The translations under genes were made by a program, and so were the position numbers. A stretch of 64,000 nucleotides of DNA from Brachypodius melanocephalos (Eukaryota > Chordata > Aves > Passeriformes > Pycnonotidae). Where the stretch lies: positions 3,214,883-3,278,882 of the forward strand of contig VZSR01000055.1 of the NCBI GenBank assembly GCA_013398615.1. Reading direction: 5' to 3'. Positions 1 to 12,200 of this stretch are shown piece by piece. Position 1 is the first letter of the stretch, and each line of letters begins with the position of its first letter. A model generated the notes under the pieces. That model saw nothing but the letters and a program-made list of their open reading frames with translations. It did not search any database and was not told the origin of the DNA.

Positions 1-721
1 CAGTGCTGGCTTAGCTCAGGGGCAGCCCAAGCAGTTGGGTTCCGGTGACAGGTAACCTGTATCCTCTGTCATTTGGGGCACCAAGAGGTGAGCAAAGCCA
101 GCAGCACCCCAGCTCTGCACACAGCATCTGCAAGTCAAATTTCAAGCCCCCACCACTGCTCCTGTTCTGGGCAGCAAGAGGTGAGGGCCAAATGGCAGGG
201 TCTGGAGCTCAGAGGAGAGGCTCAGATAAGCACCCAGGGCAGCAGATACAGAGCTGAGACCTCCTTTGAGTTTCCTTGGCAGGACCTGTGAAAAATGCCC
301 TGAAATCTCCCGAGAAGAAGCTTCCTCAGGAAATTTCTGGCAAGTTCTTGGTTTCTGCCTGGACTGGCAGGCCACCTCAACCTGCCTGTAGTGCCTGCCC
401 CTGGCTGGCATAGACAGAGGGCGAGCAGGGAGCAGGAGCAGCTGCCCATCTCATTCCAGGCTGTCCCCTGGGGCTCCTTAGTTGTGCTGCAGCTCTGTTA
501 TCAGGGAAAGCATCAGAGAGCTGCCCACTTTTGTTTGTTAGTGAACCTGTCAGGCCACGTGTGTGCTTTTCTCTATATTTTCTTTTCTCTTTTTTAATGA
601 AGTCAGAAGGTCTGACACCTCTCGTTTTTTTCCCCCGCTAAGATTTTCCAGACACAGTGAGACTATGGGATGCAAAGGACAAGTGTCACAGGCCTCAGGG
701 TGGAACAGCAAGCACATGAGA
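1..721. other. 3' flank of the CD2-family gene
   Basis: This holds the presumed 3' UTR and beyond. No exon was recognised. It contains one copy (124-145) of a 22-base direct repeat whose other copy is at 999-1020. Confidence 0.5.
593..598 (-). terminator. Candidate polyadenylation signal of the CD2-family gene (ATTAAA)
   Basis: TTTAAT on the plus strand reads ATTAAA on the minus strand, about 124 bases past the stop codon. It is a common variant signal at a plausible distance, but such hexamers are frequent by chance. Confidence 0.3.
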
Positions 722-882
722 TCAGTCATCAGTTGGATCTGGGAAACAGTCTGAGGCATCTTCCTGGCTTTCCATATCAACTATGACCTCAGGATCCGGC
801 ATTTCCTCAGCTTCTGCCTGCACTGGTAAGTTTTCTTCCACCAGTGGCTGGGGCTCAACACTTTGGCCAATCTGGGCAGCAT
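722..882 (-). CDS. CD2-family gene exon 6 (tail end and stop codon)
   Basis: The exon has a CCCTTTTCCAG acceptor and ends at TGA (724-722). It encodes an acidic C-terminus rich in Glu, Asp, Pro and Val that finishes FPDPTDD. The phase matches exon 5 (G+AT gives Asp282). Confidence 0.78.
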
Positions 883-3800
883 CTGGAAAAGGGAGGAATG
901 GTTTGTAAGTGCCCACACTGTGGCTCAACCTCATGGAAATTCTCCCTCTGGTCTCTAATGCTGCAGGCTGCCTAATCCACTCAGTCCCCTTGCCCCAGGC
1001 ATCTGCAAGTCAAATTTCAACTTTCTCTGCAACTACTCATCTACTGAGCTATCCATCATGTCTCAGGGCACTTTGGTACTGAAGCTATCTGGCTTCTTAG
1101 TACCAAAGTACTGTAATACTCTTAGTACCAAAACACTAAAGCCAAATCTATTCACTTACATCTGAGTAATTAAAGCTGGCTAACAGCATACATCTAGTTC
1201 TCACCTACTTTCCACATGCATCTGTTTTTCACTTAATTGTAAAAAATCTAAATATGGGCTACTTTTTTATATTCAAACTTATAATGTTTGAATTTTTTAT
1301 TAAAAGCTCTACATTTGAAGCATATTAATATTAAACAATGACCCAAAAGGTTTTTTCCTCTTTCTTGCTCTATGTTCATGAGTAGCATTTAATATTTTGC
1401 AAGCAGAGCAGAGAGCATCCAAGGTTAGACATAAAGCAGAGCAGAGCTACAGGAGGCTCTGCACAGCACAGTGAAGGACATCAGAAATGCAGTGCTGAGA
1501 CCAGGCTGTGACCTATGGAATGTTGCTCCAGTTCATGATGTCTCTACTAAACCTACTTCAGCTCCTACTTCAGCTGATGATGGTCTATCACTAGGGAAGA
1601 TGTTGCCAGCATTTGTGTTTGGAAAGCAAAACTGAGGGAAACATAATGCAAAAAGTGGAGTATTAATATCAAGTACTTACAGAACAGGACATTTCAGAAG
1701 GGTTTTTATCACCACACTCTCTTGACCATATTGTGCTAAAGCTGTGGGGGTTTATGCTCGATTTCTTGGAATAATTTAAAATGTGACCATATTCCCACTC
1801 TAGCCTCAATTTAAGAAAACACACAAGCCTCTGGCTTTGAAGGGATTTGCTGTGTTTACAGCTCAGCATATTGGTTCCTGCTGATCATGTCCTAAAGATG
1901 ACTGCTTACAAAAACAATGCCTATTTTTATAAAATGTTACTGATGAGAAGGGGAGAGGGGTGAGAAAATAGCAGGAAAACTGCTGAGTTTTGGCAGGGGT
2001 TGCTGTTTTGGAGGTATGTGTTTTAGCACAGGAGATACTGGAACGGACATCCTGCAGCCTGCTGGCAGCACCCTCTGTGGGATGCTTGTGGGATGGCTAC
2101 CTCTGCCTCTCTCGACACAAATAAGGTACTGAAAAATGCCCTGCTGCAACTCCAGGAGAAGGTGCAGCACCTTCCCTGTACTGGCATGTCCCAGCCCCTC
2201 TGTACTGTCACCTCCATCCCCACCAGCCACACACAAACACTGTGTCCCTCCTAAAAAAAGTGTCTGCCCCACTTCGGACAGGTCACTGGACTCACCAGGC
2301 TTCGGAGGACGGTCACTTTGGGCAGCTTGAGACTCGACACGGTCTCCATTGGGGGGGCTCTTCATGCCTTCACCAGACACCACTGACATTGTTAACCCAT
2401 CATCCTTCTCCTCCTCTGTGAAACCAAAGCCAGGGATTTGAAGGAAGAGGCCTCCCACAGCCCCAGCCTCAGCGGGTGAGCTGTGAGGCCGGACCCCCAA
2501 GGGGTGTTTGCGTCCCCTCCTGACACGGCGCTGGCTCCGCTCCCGGAGCAGACAGATGAGAGAACAGAGGGTCACTGCCAGCCTGCCAGAGACCTGCCTG
2601 GCCATGCTGGCAGCATCACAGCTTGAGGTGGCACGGGCAGATTGCACTCAGAGTCTTGTGCTGACAGACAACTGCCATCAGAGACCTTCAGGTCATTTGG
2701 GGATCACACCTGAATGAGGTTCAATTTTATTGCCTGTAGGAAAGGCTTTGCTGTGGGTTTTTCTTCTGGGCAGGAGCACAGGGTGAGGGCACAAGTGTGA
2801 GGTGAATAAAGGAAAAGTGAGGTTTAATTCAAGACCCTGCTAGCCATAGAAACTGCCTATCAGCAAGCAGACTTCTGCTCCAGCAGGTCAAGGGAGGACA
2901 GGCTGGAGGACAAGCAGGCACCCAGCTGAGACCAGGTTACTCTAAGAGCAGCACATCAACCCCAGCCTGCACAAACATGATCTTCTCCAAAACTAATCAC
3001 AGGGGGGTCACAGCATTCCCCACTCACCTGAAGGCACTGGGATGAACTTCTGTCTCCTCTTCATGCAGCAACATATGGCTGCAGGCAAAGCCACAACCAG
3101 GACAAGTACACCTGCTGCACACCCTGCCAGGATGTAAATGAACCCCGGGTACCGCAGCAGGTCTGCAAGGAGGACACAGCATTGTTAGATACCATGGGGG
3201 ACAAACTCCTTTCTCCCAGTGGGAGAAACCCTGCAGCCAGATTAAAGCTTATTGACATCACTGTTGCTTTACTTTCAGGGCAGCTGTGACCCGTGGCACT
3301 TCGTCATTTATGTCACATCATTTAATTATGGCATGGAATTTTTCATTAAGAGAAGAGGCCTGTGTGCCTAAGCTGTGTGCGTTAGCTTCTGCCTGCTCTG
3401 ATCACTGACATCTAAGGTAATCTGTGAGATTTAATCAAATTTAATGGAGAAGGTGGTGGTTTGACAGATATTACATTTCAAAAAGTTGTATGAAAACAGG
3501 CAGCTGAGGAGGGAGACCTAAGGAAGCACATCCTACTGAAGAAAAGCTGCAGAGTCTGTCTCCAGAGCTGGTATCAGAGAATCCACTTAGGACAGTCATG
3601 TTCTAAGAGCAAGTCTCAGAGCCTGCACTGCCTCAGGCACCAAAGACTGTGGCCACTCGAGCCAGAGCTGTCGGAACAAAAGCCTTTCCCCGGCTCCGCC
3701 GCTGCTCGGGGCAGGATCCGCTCGGTTCCCTGCCCGGCCAGGAGCGTTCGGAAGGCGCAGCGGGAGCGAGGGCTGCAGATGGCTGAGCAGAAGGGCAGCA

Positions 3801-6800
3801 CAAGGCAGGGGTAATTCTTACCCAGCTCAGCAGCCCTTGCTCAGGGTCGCTGTGACGGGGCAGACCCGCAGGTTCGCTGCTGCTGAGCAGGCAGCTGGTA
3901 GAGGGCATCGCAGACCTGCACAAGAGACACCCACCCGGGCTTGCTCCTTCACTGAGATAACCTGCTCCAAAATCAGGAAAACTCTCCTTGCCATATGCAA
4001 AAAAACCCACCCCATACAGCTCCATTTTAATTCTAACATAAATTCCTTAAAACTCCTTAGGTAAGCCTGTGCCATCCCTTTCTGAATAATTTAACTCCTT
4101 TTCAGCAGCACATGTGCCTGCACAGCACTGCAGCAACCTACAGGCTCATTTGGAGCTTATTTTCAAGCCTTCAAAAGCACTAATTGCTCCATATCTCCAG
4201 AGACCAGGAAGAATTTAAAATGTTCCAGGATATACTATGCACCATCATACCCCACCTACTCCCCAGGACAGTAAAAACAACTGCACACAGGTGCTCGTGG
4301 TATTTTCAGAGTGCTTGTTTCAGTCCTTCTAACAATTACCAAGTTCAGAAAAAAAATCTATACTCAAAATGACCAATTTTCAGCAACTCAGAAGTAATTT
4401 CCCTAATTATTTCAGTTGATGAAAGCTTAGAGAATATTGCCAAAAGTATAAATGCAAGTTGGAAATTTTTTTCCTGAATCTTTTTCCTTAAAATTTGCCA
4501 CTTGTGAATAAGGTCTTTTTGAGATAAAATATTGTGTTAAAAATAAGCAATGAACAGGTAATTTAATCATTAAAAGTCTTTATACATGTTGACTTCTTAA
4601 CTTCTGAATCCTGTGTGTTCAGAGCCCTGTGTTTCCTGGGAAGTTTACAGCATCTCTGCCAAATTGTTTTTTGGTAATAATTATTCAAAATTATTTCATC
4701 AGCCAACAGGTTGCCCAAATGGATGTTTTTACATAGATCATATACCTACAGTGGAAAAACTAAAATCAGCCCTTTGCCTGGAGCAAATGGTAACCCACAA
4801 AAATAATTAGTTAACCTTCAATTAAATTAAATGAAGGTATTTCCCTCTTCAGTTCATTTTATTGGTATCCAGAATTGCTTTAATTCACTTTTTACAAATG
4901 TGGTTGCATTTGGTCACTAAAAAGTAGAATGGCTGCCACTTTCTTTCTTCCAGACTCCTCCAAATATGTGTTTATGTGCATGTCCATCCCTAAAGAGATA
5001 TCACTAAACTCCCTCATGAGCTTTCCAAGAGGAAATGGGGAACAGATATCACACCCAGGGGGACTGGGCAGCCACCCAGGATTAATCATGGAATCTGTCA
5101 GCACTCGTGTGATTTATCACAGGGCTTGAGTGTGATAATGAACATCCATGAGCAGCTCATGGATGTTCACATCCTCATTCCCCAGTCCCACAGCCAACTT
5201 GGGTCTGACTACACTGAACAGCCTCCAATCGATTTCACTGGGCAAAATTCAGATCACTGCTGCACAGCCACAAATGGCAAATCTGCACAGACTGGCCAGC
5301 AGAGCCAGGCACAGACAGCCCCCAGCATTCCTGACAAACACCACCACACTGGACACAGGGTCTAGGTCAGGAGGGGTGCTTTCACACCAACTGCATGCCA
5401 ACCACAGAAGAAAAGACAGTATCTGCTGTGGACCTGGAATGTCCCTGACAATTTCTGAAATGCTACAGTACAGTTTCTTTAGTGGCAAAAGTGATTAAAT
5501 TAATTACAGCAAAAATTGTCAAAAACCTTATGGTTAAAGTTATGGTTAAACCTTATGGTTAAGTTATGCCTGTAGCTTTGATAACCATCTTTGCTGCCAG
5601 AGAGTGGAAGAACATTCACTACTGGAGGTGCAAATTAAATGATAGCCAAGGATCCAGATTTTCTGTCTCATTAAACTCTGGCCTTATTCAAGCAGAGTAT
5701 TCAGCATTTATGAATAGTTTGCAAATGGATAAAGTCCCAGCCTTCTAGCAGACTTATATGTCTGAGCAAGGACATGGAGGGGGAAAGACCCTACATTCCA
5801 TAAGTAAATGGCTTGTGTCTTTACCCACTTCTGATGGATGGGGCTAATGGAGAGACATTTGTACAGATCAGAAAGTCTTTTTTGCTTCTGGCTGAGATAA
5901 GGGAAAAAGAGGTGAGGCAAAATTCAGCAACAGGTGAGTCCAGCAGCAACAGGACTGAACTAGTGGAAGGGTTTTTATGGGGATGCACAGAAACTGGAAG
6001 GCATCTGGGTCATGGATGCACATCAGAGTAGGAAGCAGCCTGTGTTTCTAAAGCAGCATAGAGTATCAGTGCACAGGAGGGTGCAAATCTCAATCACCAA
6101 AAAGTAGGAAAAGAGACAGATGGAGACTCATCCTTGCTGCAGAGCTGTGTAAAAGGATCTCCTCGACATACTTATCTCACCTGTGGTTATAGGCTGTGTC
6201 ATTCCAAGGCACAAGAGGGAGAAGGAAATCAAGGGGTCACTTTCTAAAGGCAGGATTTGGTAACTCTGGAAGGGAGGTCCCAGAAGACAGCAGAGTTTGA
6301 GAATTTGAGGACATCAATAACCTCTCAGTTTGCTGCTGCAAGAGACCAAAAGGACAATTTTCTGGAGATGCCGTTACTCACCGTAGCTGCAAGACAGCAT
6401 AATGGGCCTGGTCCTCGTGACAGTGCTCCCCTTCAAAACTTCACACACAAACTCCCCAGGCTCAGTTTTGTCCAGGTGAACCTTCTTCCCAGCATCCTTG
6501 ATGCAAGCCCCCTCGGCTTTCAGGTGGGTGCCATTGAGCAGCCACCGAAATACCAGGACCTCGTTGCTGGCCACATTGCAGGACAACTCTGCAGTCCCAT
6601 CAGGGAAGCACTGGATGCCAATGGTCGGCTCTGGTCACACACAGCATGGAGCAATGGGAACAGGGAGGAAAGAGAGGTGAGGAGAGGACTCAGCACTGAA
6701 CAGAAGCTTCCCTTACCAGCAATCCCAGTAATATCACATTTACTGTACCAAGGGAGCCCAGAAACAGGTAACCAGACTCTTGAGTGCCTGCACTCTGCCC

Positions 6801-9224
6801 TGAAATGCTTAACAGTGCCCACCCCAACCCTGCTAGTGACCCTTGATCCCTGTTTTGGGGATGCCACCAAAATTTGGCATATTTTCATTTTCCTAACTGA
6901 CATTGAAAAAAAACCCCAAAAATAAAAGCCCCTGGTCTGAGAGGATGGTGGAAACATCCAAAGTATGTGCTATTCAGAGCCCTCCTCTGTAATCAGCAGA
7001 TAATCATGGCTTTAAAGGAGTCTCAGCCCTCTCCTCCACCAAAGGTTTATCCTTTTGCTCTCACTCTGCCCCTTCTTCCATTTTAGAGAGGAACTGGTGC
7101 AAATCATGGCCAACATGGGTACAGATACAGGACACCTGCAGTTAGATATGATACCCAGATTAGGACATTTTAAAATGAATCAATGAATCATTGCTCTTGC
7201 TACATTTCCCTGAATTTCTCACTTTCGGTCTACTACAAGGAGCAAACCTATTTCCTACATTTGCCACTTTGCAAATACAAACTAGAGAGAGAACTGGTAT
7301 GGTTTTCTGACAGCAGGAGTAACACCAAGAACATCCATCCATGGAAACAAGCTCAGAAATCACTATCTTGTGCTAGGACATCATCTTCAGTTAAAATTCC
7401 CTGCCTCCAGGAACATGTTGGCTGTGGAAGTTTTTCCCTGCTTTAGGGGTGGCAACAGAACAGAAAGATGAGGCAAATGTTCCTAAAGTAAATCCACTGA
7501 AATGGAGGTTAAACCCAGGACACTTCTGCAGTCTTTGACTACTTCCAGTCTAAGCCCCTGTTCGTCACACCAAAGAGTCACATCTTTGACCTACTGTGCG
7601 CAGCAGTTCCGCCTGTTTGCGCCCAAAAGGTGCAAGGCTTCATTTGTCTTCACTGAGACCAGTTTGCTCAGACATTTTCATTACAGTTTTGTGCGCTTCA
7701 ATTTATCTTGGAAGGCTGCGTAAGTGAAAGCCCTGCAAAAGGAGCGGCAGTGCTGAGGGCCACGGCAACGCTCTGTGCCTGCCTGGAGCACTGTTCAGCA
7801 GGAGGACAAACCCTCCTATGTCTCCTCCATATTAAGCCAAGCAATGAGCTGGATCCTGTACAGAAGTGACTTTGTTTCTGTCTTTGCTGCCTGCAGACGG
7901 ATGAGCGGGCACACAAAAGGGAGTGGGAATTCTGAGGCCACAGGGGACAGGAGGGAGACTGGCTCGGTTACCAGAGGCACCTATAGCGCCTGCAAGCTCA
8001 AGCAGTTTCTGGGGAAAAATTTCAGGTCATGAGGCTTCCAACCAGGTTCACAAGTTCAAAAGCTTTTTGCTGCTAAGGAGGCCACTTACCAAATACTTCC
8101 AGTATAAAATTTCTGGAGGTGTTCTGAAAAACAAATCCGTATTTTCCTTCATCATCTTTCTCCACACTCCTCAGCACCAGGGAGCCGTTCTCTAAGTTCA
8201 GCCATCTACTGGCAGAGGTGCCACACTTGACCAATAAAGTATCATTTAGCACAGTTGTAGAGCATTTCTTATCCTCCTTGCTCATGCTGAAGAAGTTCTG
8301 CAGGCTTTGGATTTCCAAAGAAAAGACTGCTGAGTCTCCGCTGAGCGCGCCAGTCCAGACGGCAGAGCCTGAAAGGAGAGCAAGCTTGCCATGTCCATTC
8401 ATCCCCTCCTGGCTGCCTCCCAGGAAGGAAAATGCCCAGGTGAGACATAAGAGGGACGGACCCAACCCCAGGGACAAGTTGGATCACCAGTGACTGAATC
8501 AGAGGAGTGGGATGCCTTCTATGACGTCCAACTTCCCCCACCTCAACAGCACAGGAATGGTGTGCACACCATACACACAGGGAAACAAAACGCTGAACAG
8601 CTGGGCTTTTCTCTCCCTAAATTTAAGATGACCATCTACCAGCCCCCATCAGAGATGGGAGAGTGTGCAAAGAAAGGTCCTCAGGGCATCAGTGCCACAC
8701 ACCTTACCCAGAGGATAGCAGAAACAACAGCTGCTTTCACCCAAAGAGTACGCAGATCTCACAGTACACTTGCACACTATTAAGTTGTTGTGCGTAAATC
8801 AGAGATGGGTAAATGGCAGGGTGACAGCAGCTTGGGGACTAACCCAAGGTCACACCGAGTGTTGGGTGCTAAACCATGTTCCTCTCCAGCCAGCACTCTG
8901 CATACAAGGACCTTACATTCCCCGCTGAAAAGCTGCTAGAGATGCAGGACACTCAGAAAGTACAATATTGTTAGTTATTGCCCATTTACTCAAAAAATAA
9001 TCTGTCTTGCTTTGGTCTGACTTCTTCTTTCATGCACTAGCAGCTACACTGTTTGATGTCACCCCAAACCTGGTAGCATCCCTAAAAGATCTTGGAGCAA
9101 AATTAGGGTGTCTGCTCATCTAGGCAAATCTGTGCCAACCCCATAAAGAAAAATCCTACATACCTTGGGTAACAGTTATTATCACCAGCAAGCAGAGCAG
9201 AGTAAAAGGAGAGCCGAAATCCAT
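722..9224 (-). CDS. CD2/SLAM-family Ig receptor, complete six-exon gene (334 aa)
   Basis: This is a probable leukocyte adhesion or co-receptor at the cell surface. Six exons (9164-9224, 8090-8368, 6382-6630, 3028-3162, 2296-2415, 722-882) each have AG acceptors and GT donors, all splice in phase 1, and sum to 1005 nt. Residues 1-20 are a signal peptide. Residues 21-113 form a V-like domain without the usual B-F strand disulfide and with a DDEGKYGF F-strand. Residues 114-196 form a C2-like domain with Cys121, 131, 156, 176 and 194. The membrane helix is about 204-229, followed by CCCMKRR and an acidic, proline-containing tail. Sequons are N62, N81, N103 and N146. The disulfide-free V domain followed by a multi-cysteine C2 domain is the CD2/CD48/SLAM signature. 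The tail has no tyrosine, so it has no ITSM (TxYxxV/I), unlike most SLAM receptors, and its RPPKP motif could bind SH3 domains. CD86 was considered and rejected because the V-domain disulfide is absent. The family call is firm; the orthologue is unknown. Confidence 0.88.
883..2295 (-). other. Intron 5 of the CD2-family gene
   Basis: No gene was seen. A small cluster of TAGTACCAAAG-type short repeats lies at 1070-1130, and an AT-rich stretch at 1230-1340. Confidence 0.5.
2296..2415 (-). CDS. CD2-family gene exon 5 (cytoplasmic tail)
   Basis: The exon has a GGTTTCACAG acceptor and a GTGAGT donor. It encodes an acidic start (EEEKDDG) and ends in SDRPPKP, a possible SH3-binding stretch. No tyrosine is present. 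Confidence 0.8.
3028..3162 (-). CDS. CD2-family gene exon 4 (transmembrane segment)
   Basis: The exon encodes a membrane helix of about 26 residues (FIYILAGCAAGVLVLVVALP and onward) ending in CCC, then a basic stop-transfer MKRRQK. It has a CTTGCAG acceptor and a GTGAGT donor. The phase-1 junctions with exons 3 and 5 give D197 and E242. Confidence 0.87.
3163..6381 (-). other. Intron 3 of the CD2-family gene
   Basis: No exon was seen. It holds a GC-rich patch at about 3650-3950, a perfect 31-base inverted repeat at 5139-5169, and short repeats of TTATGGTTAA at about 5529-5565. Confidence 0.5.
5139..5169. repeat. Perfect inverted repeat, 14-base arms with a 3-base loop
   Basis: The arm TGAACATCCATGAG is followed by CAG and then its exact reverse complement. 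It could form a hairpin in DNA or in the intronic transcript. Confidence 0.9.
6382..6630 (-). CDS. CD2-family gene exon 3 (C2-like Ig domain)
   Basis: The exon has a GTGTGTGACCAG acceptor and a GTGAGT donor and covers 82 codons. Features seen are GIQCF, AELSCNV, RWLLNGT, GEFVCEV and IMLSCSY. The outer (C121/C194) and inner (C131/C176) cysteine pairs match the two-disulfide C2 domain of the family. C156 is an extra cysteine. Confidence 0.88.
8090..8368 (-). CDS. CD2-family gene exon 2 (V-like Ig domain)
   Basis: The exon has a CTCTCCTTTCAG acceptor and a GTAAGT donor and covers 92 codons. The motif LENGSLVLRSVEKDDEGKYGF is the E-to-F strand region of a CD2-type V domain, with phenylalanine where canonical Ig domains have the second disulfide cysteine. 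Cys56 and Cys69 lie close together and could pair locally. Confidence 0.88.
9164..9224 (-). CDS. CD2-family gene exon 1 (start codon and signal peptide)
   Basis: The ATG is at 9224-9222. It encodes a start followed by a hydrophobic leader (LLCLLVIITVT) and ends in phase 1 at a GTATGT donor. This start is chosen because it directly opens a canonical leader and the exon splices in phase to the V-domain exon. Confidence 0.85.
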
Positions 9225-12200
9225 TTCAAAGAGCTCCTTGCATCATATGCCGAGGAGACAATCTGGCTACAGAGCTCGGTGAATATAGTGTTCGGGAAAT
9301 GATGTCAGAGGCAAGGGTGGAAAAAAAAAAAAGAAAAGAAACTCCATAGTGGACAGATTGAATGATGTTTCAAAATAGACCTGCAAGGTTTTGGGTGACT
9401 GAACTTGGGCTGAGCCAATGCAAGCCACAACGTGCTCTGCAAAGTCCCACAGCTCAAAGGGAGCTGTGAGTGTGAGAATAGGGCTGAGAAGTGAGGGGAG
9501 ACAATATCTCCTGGCCAGCTCATCCCATTTAGGAAGATGCTAATGCCAAGAGCAGGCAAAGGAGAAACACCCATTTCTTTCATCCTTTTCTAGTTTATCA
9601 AAGTGCAGCATCCCCACCCAGGGAAGAGAAATTAGAGCAGTCAGATAAAGCACTGCACATGAAAACCAGATGATTTTCTGAAATACTAAAAATGATCACT
9701 CCTTGACATCTCACCAACAGGAAGGAGATGTGGGACTAGGCTCTCCCTCTGTTCCCAAAGGCTGTGTTGCCAATATGAATTTTGCCAGGCTCTTTTAGTG
9801 ACTGAGTGGCACCTGCCATGCAGGAAAGGCTCCATACAACCACCCCAGACAAAGAGTAAAGCTTATGGGAAGTTAACTTGTATTGTAAAACTAAACTGAA
9901 TGTAGCCCAAAAGCCACCCCAGCTCTGTTTGGAGTGCAAATCCCAGAGATGAGACTGAAAAGCCCATCTTGAAGAAACACTGTGAACCAGTTATCTGGAG
10001 AGCCAGGTAGGGTCAGATACTTTACACTTTTTGAGATGGCTTAAAGCACACTGGGTGTTGCACCAAGCACTGAGGTGGGTTTCACAAACAACACAGCAGG
10101 AACTGTCTCACTCACTGGAGGAAGTAAACTGGTATAGCATTAGAGCCAACATCTGGATGCTTTCAGGTGCTTAGCAGATGTGCTAGAGAATAACTACTAC
10201 AGCTAGGTTCAGGGTACAGCTGGGAACCTCATGCTTTTGGGGTGTTTCTCTGGACAGACATGGACACAGTCCCTTAAGGAAGCTTCCTGCTGTGCATTCA
10301 CGTGTAGACACATTTCTGAGAAGTGGGTAAAACCCTTCTGTTGTGGTCTGCACTGTTTTTCAAACTATCTGGCTGTGCTTGAAAAATTCCACATTTCAGC
10401 CACTGGTTTGGGCACTCTGACTTCTTATCAATAAGAATTGCATCTCACCTCCTGCTTCCAGTGTCCCAGACTTACAAATTTGGTTCAAGGCTATCACAGC
10501 AATATGCTGTCTTTACCATATATGCATAGGACAGGCCTAAATTGATCTAAGATGAGACAGAAATAGACTTCTGAGAAAAAAGCAGTGAAGTGAGTCTTCA
10601 GACATTCACAGCAGTGCAGAGGAAGGGAGAGAGAAAAAAGTATTTGCAGTAAGGCACACTTTCATTTCCTTCTGTGCTGCTGAAATAACATGAAGAAAAT
10701 CTCTCTCAAATACCACTGCAAGACGGGGGCTAACCATCTGCCTCAGATGTGCACATTCAACTTCATTTCTCCTTCATGCTTGAAGGGCAAGCTGGTAGAG
10801 CTTAGGGTTGCAATGCTGTGGTGGAGACACAAGACAGAATAGACAGCACGTGCAAGGTCGCTTGGGAACAGTACCCCAAAATGTCCAGAATCTCAGCAAA
10901 ACAAGCTGCAAAAGGGGTCTGCATAAAGACTAATCCAGCAAAAGTTCACCTTCTCTTCCAGGCAATGAGAGCAGAGCCCATTTACACATTTGCAGTAAAA
11001 TCCAGGAAAAATACGACCTTTCTGCTGCCGCTCTGTCGTTCCAGAAGTGACTCTGCACGGCTGTGACATTGCGGTGTCCTGCATTCCGTCTCCCTCTCAG
11101 TGACTCCAGGGCAAATGAGTACATTTATGAGTTCAATATTCCTGACTGCAAGTGCCCCATACATCACACAGTGTGTGAAGTCCCATTAGGCTTCTTCTGT
11201 CCCTCACATCCTCACTAGCTAAAAAAGAAATTTTAAAAAGCTCAAAAGGAATCGCAGCCAGGATAAAGATGACAGCACACACACAATCTGTGTTGTCATC
11301 AATCAGCAGCCTCTTTTAAGAGCAACACTCTCAAATTTCACATATAATGAAACTTTTAGATGAGATCTGGCATTAATTTCTAGCATTGGCTAATGAGTGT
11401 TTGCAGCACCCTTGGTTAGGCAGAGAATTCAGTTCCCTTTTTTATATAAAGACACAGAGTTTTGTGTGATTCCTGCAGACAAAAAACACCTTGTAAGGCT
11501 TAACAGAAATCACAAGTAGAAAAAGGGGGGAGGGAAGGTGGACCAAATAAACAACCCAAGAATTTGTAGTTGGAATGTGAGCTAAAAGCTTTTTTACTTG
11601 GTGAGCTGCAAGCTCACAGGGTCATTTTGCCCCTTCACGCTGAAGGCTTCATGAAAGAGGAATGGAGATTCATTCCATAGATGGCACAAGGCCCTGATGG
11701 AGCATGGGAGATGAGAAAATCTGAGCTAGCAAGGAAAGCAGCAAATAACCCATGAAATATTATGGACAAATCTGTACATATCAACTCTGCACATCTCCCT
11801 TTCCACAGGCTGGTAGGCATAGGCAGCACACCAATTTTTGCTATCATTAATGGGTGCCAGTGCTCACTGGGGAAACACACAGGCCCAGACTCACTCAGAG
11901 GCAGCCAGCAAAGCTAAATCCAGAAACTCAATGCATGCATTTTCTCTAAAATGGGCTTTGAGTGGCTGAGAAGAGAGTTTGACTGTGCAGCCACAAGGCA
12001 GGAACAGGGCACACACCTGAGAAATGCTTCTGTGTGGGGCAGCAGGAGCCCAGAGACTGATGAAGATTCATACTCATATGAACTCTTCCTTTGTTACATT
12101 AAAGCAGCCTGAGAGCTACGCTTATCTTCAAGATCTTTCTTGATCATAGCAATAGAGATAGCAAGCAAAAATAAAAGCAAATGCTAATGTCAGAGCCTCA

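Noticed and set aside
1937..2647. 236-codon minus-strand open frame around CD2-family exon 5
   Set aside because: Only 2296-2415 fits the splice sites and phase; the rest is intron read-through.
722..9224. CD86 next to ILDR1 as an explanation for the two Ig genes
   Set aside because: The first gene lacks the canonical V disulfide, and the second ends in NDFPTRMSLVV with ILDR2-specific tail motifs, not ILDR1.
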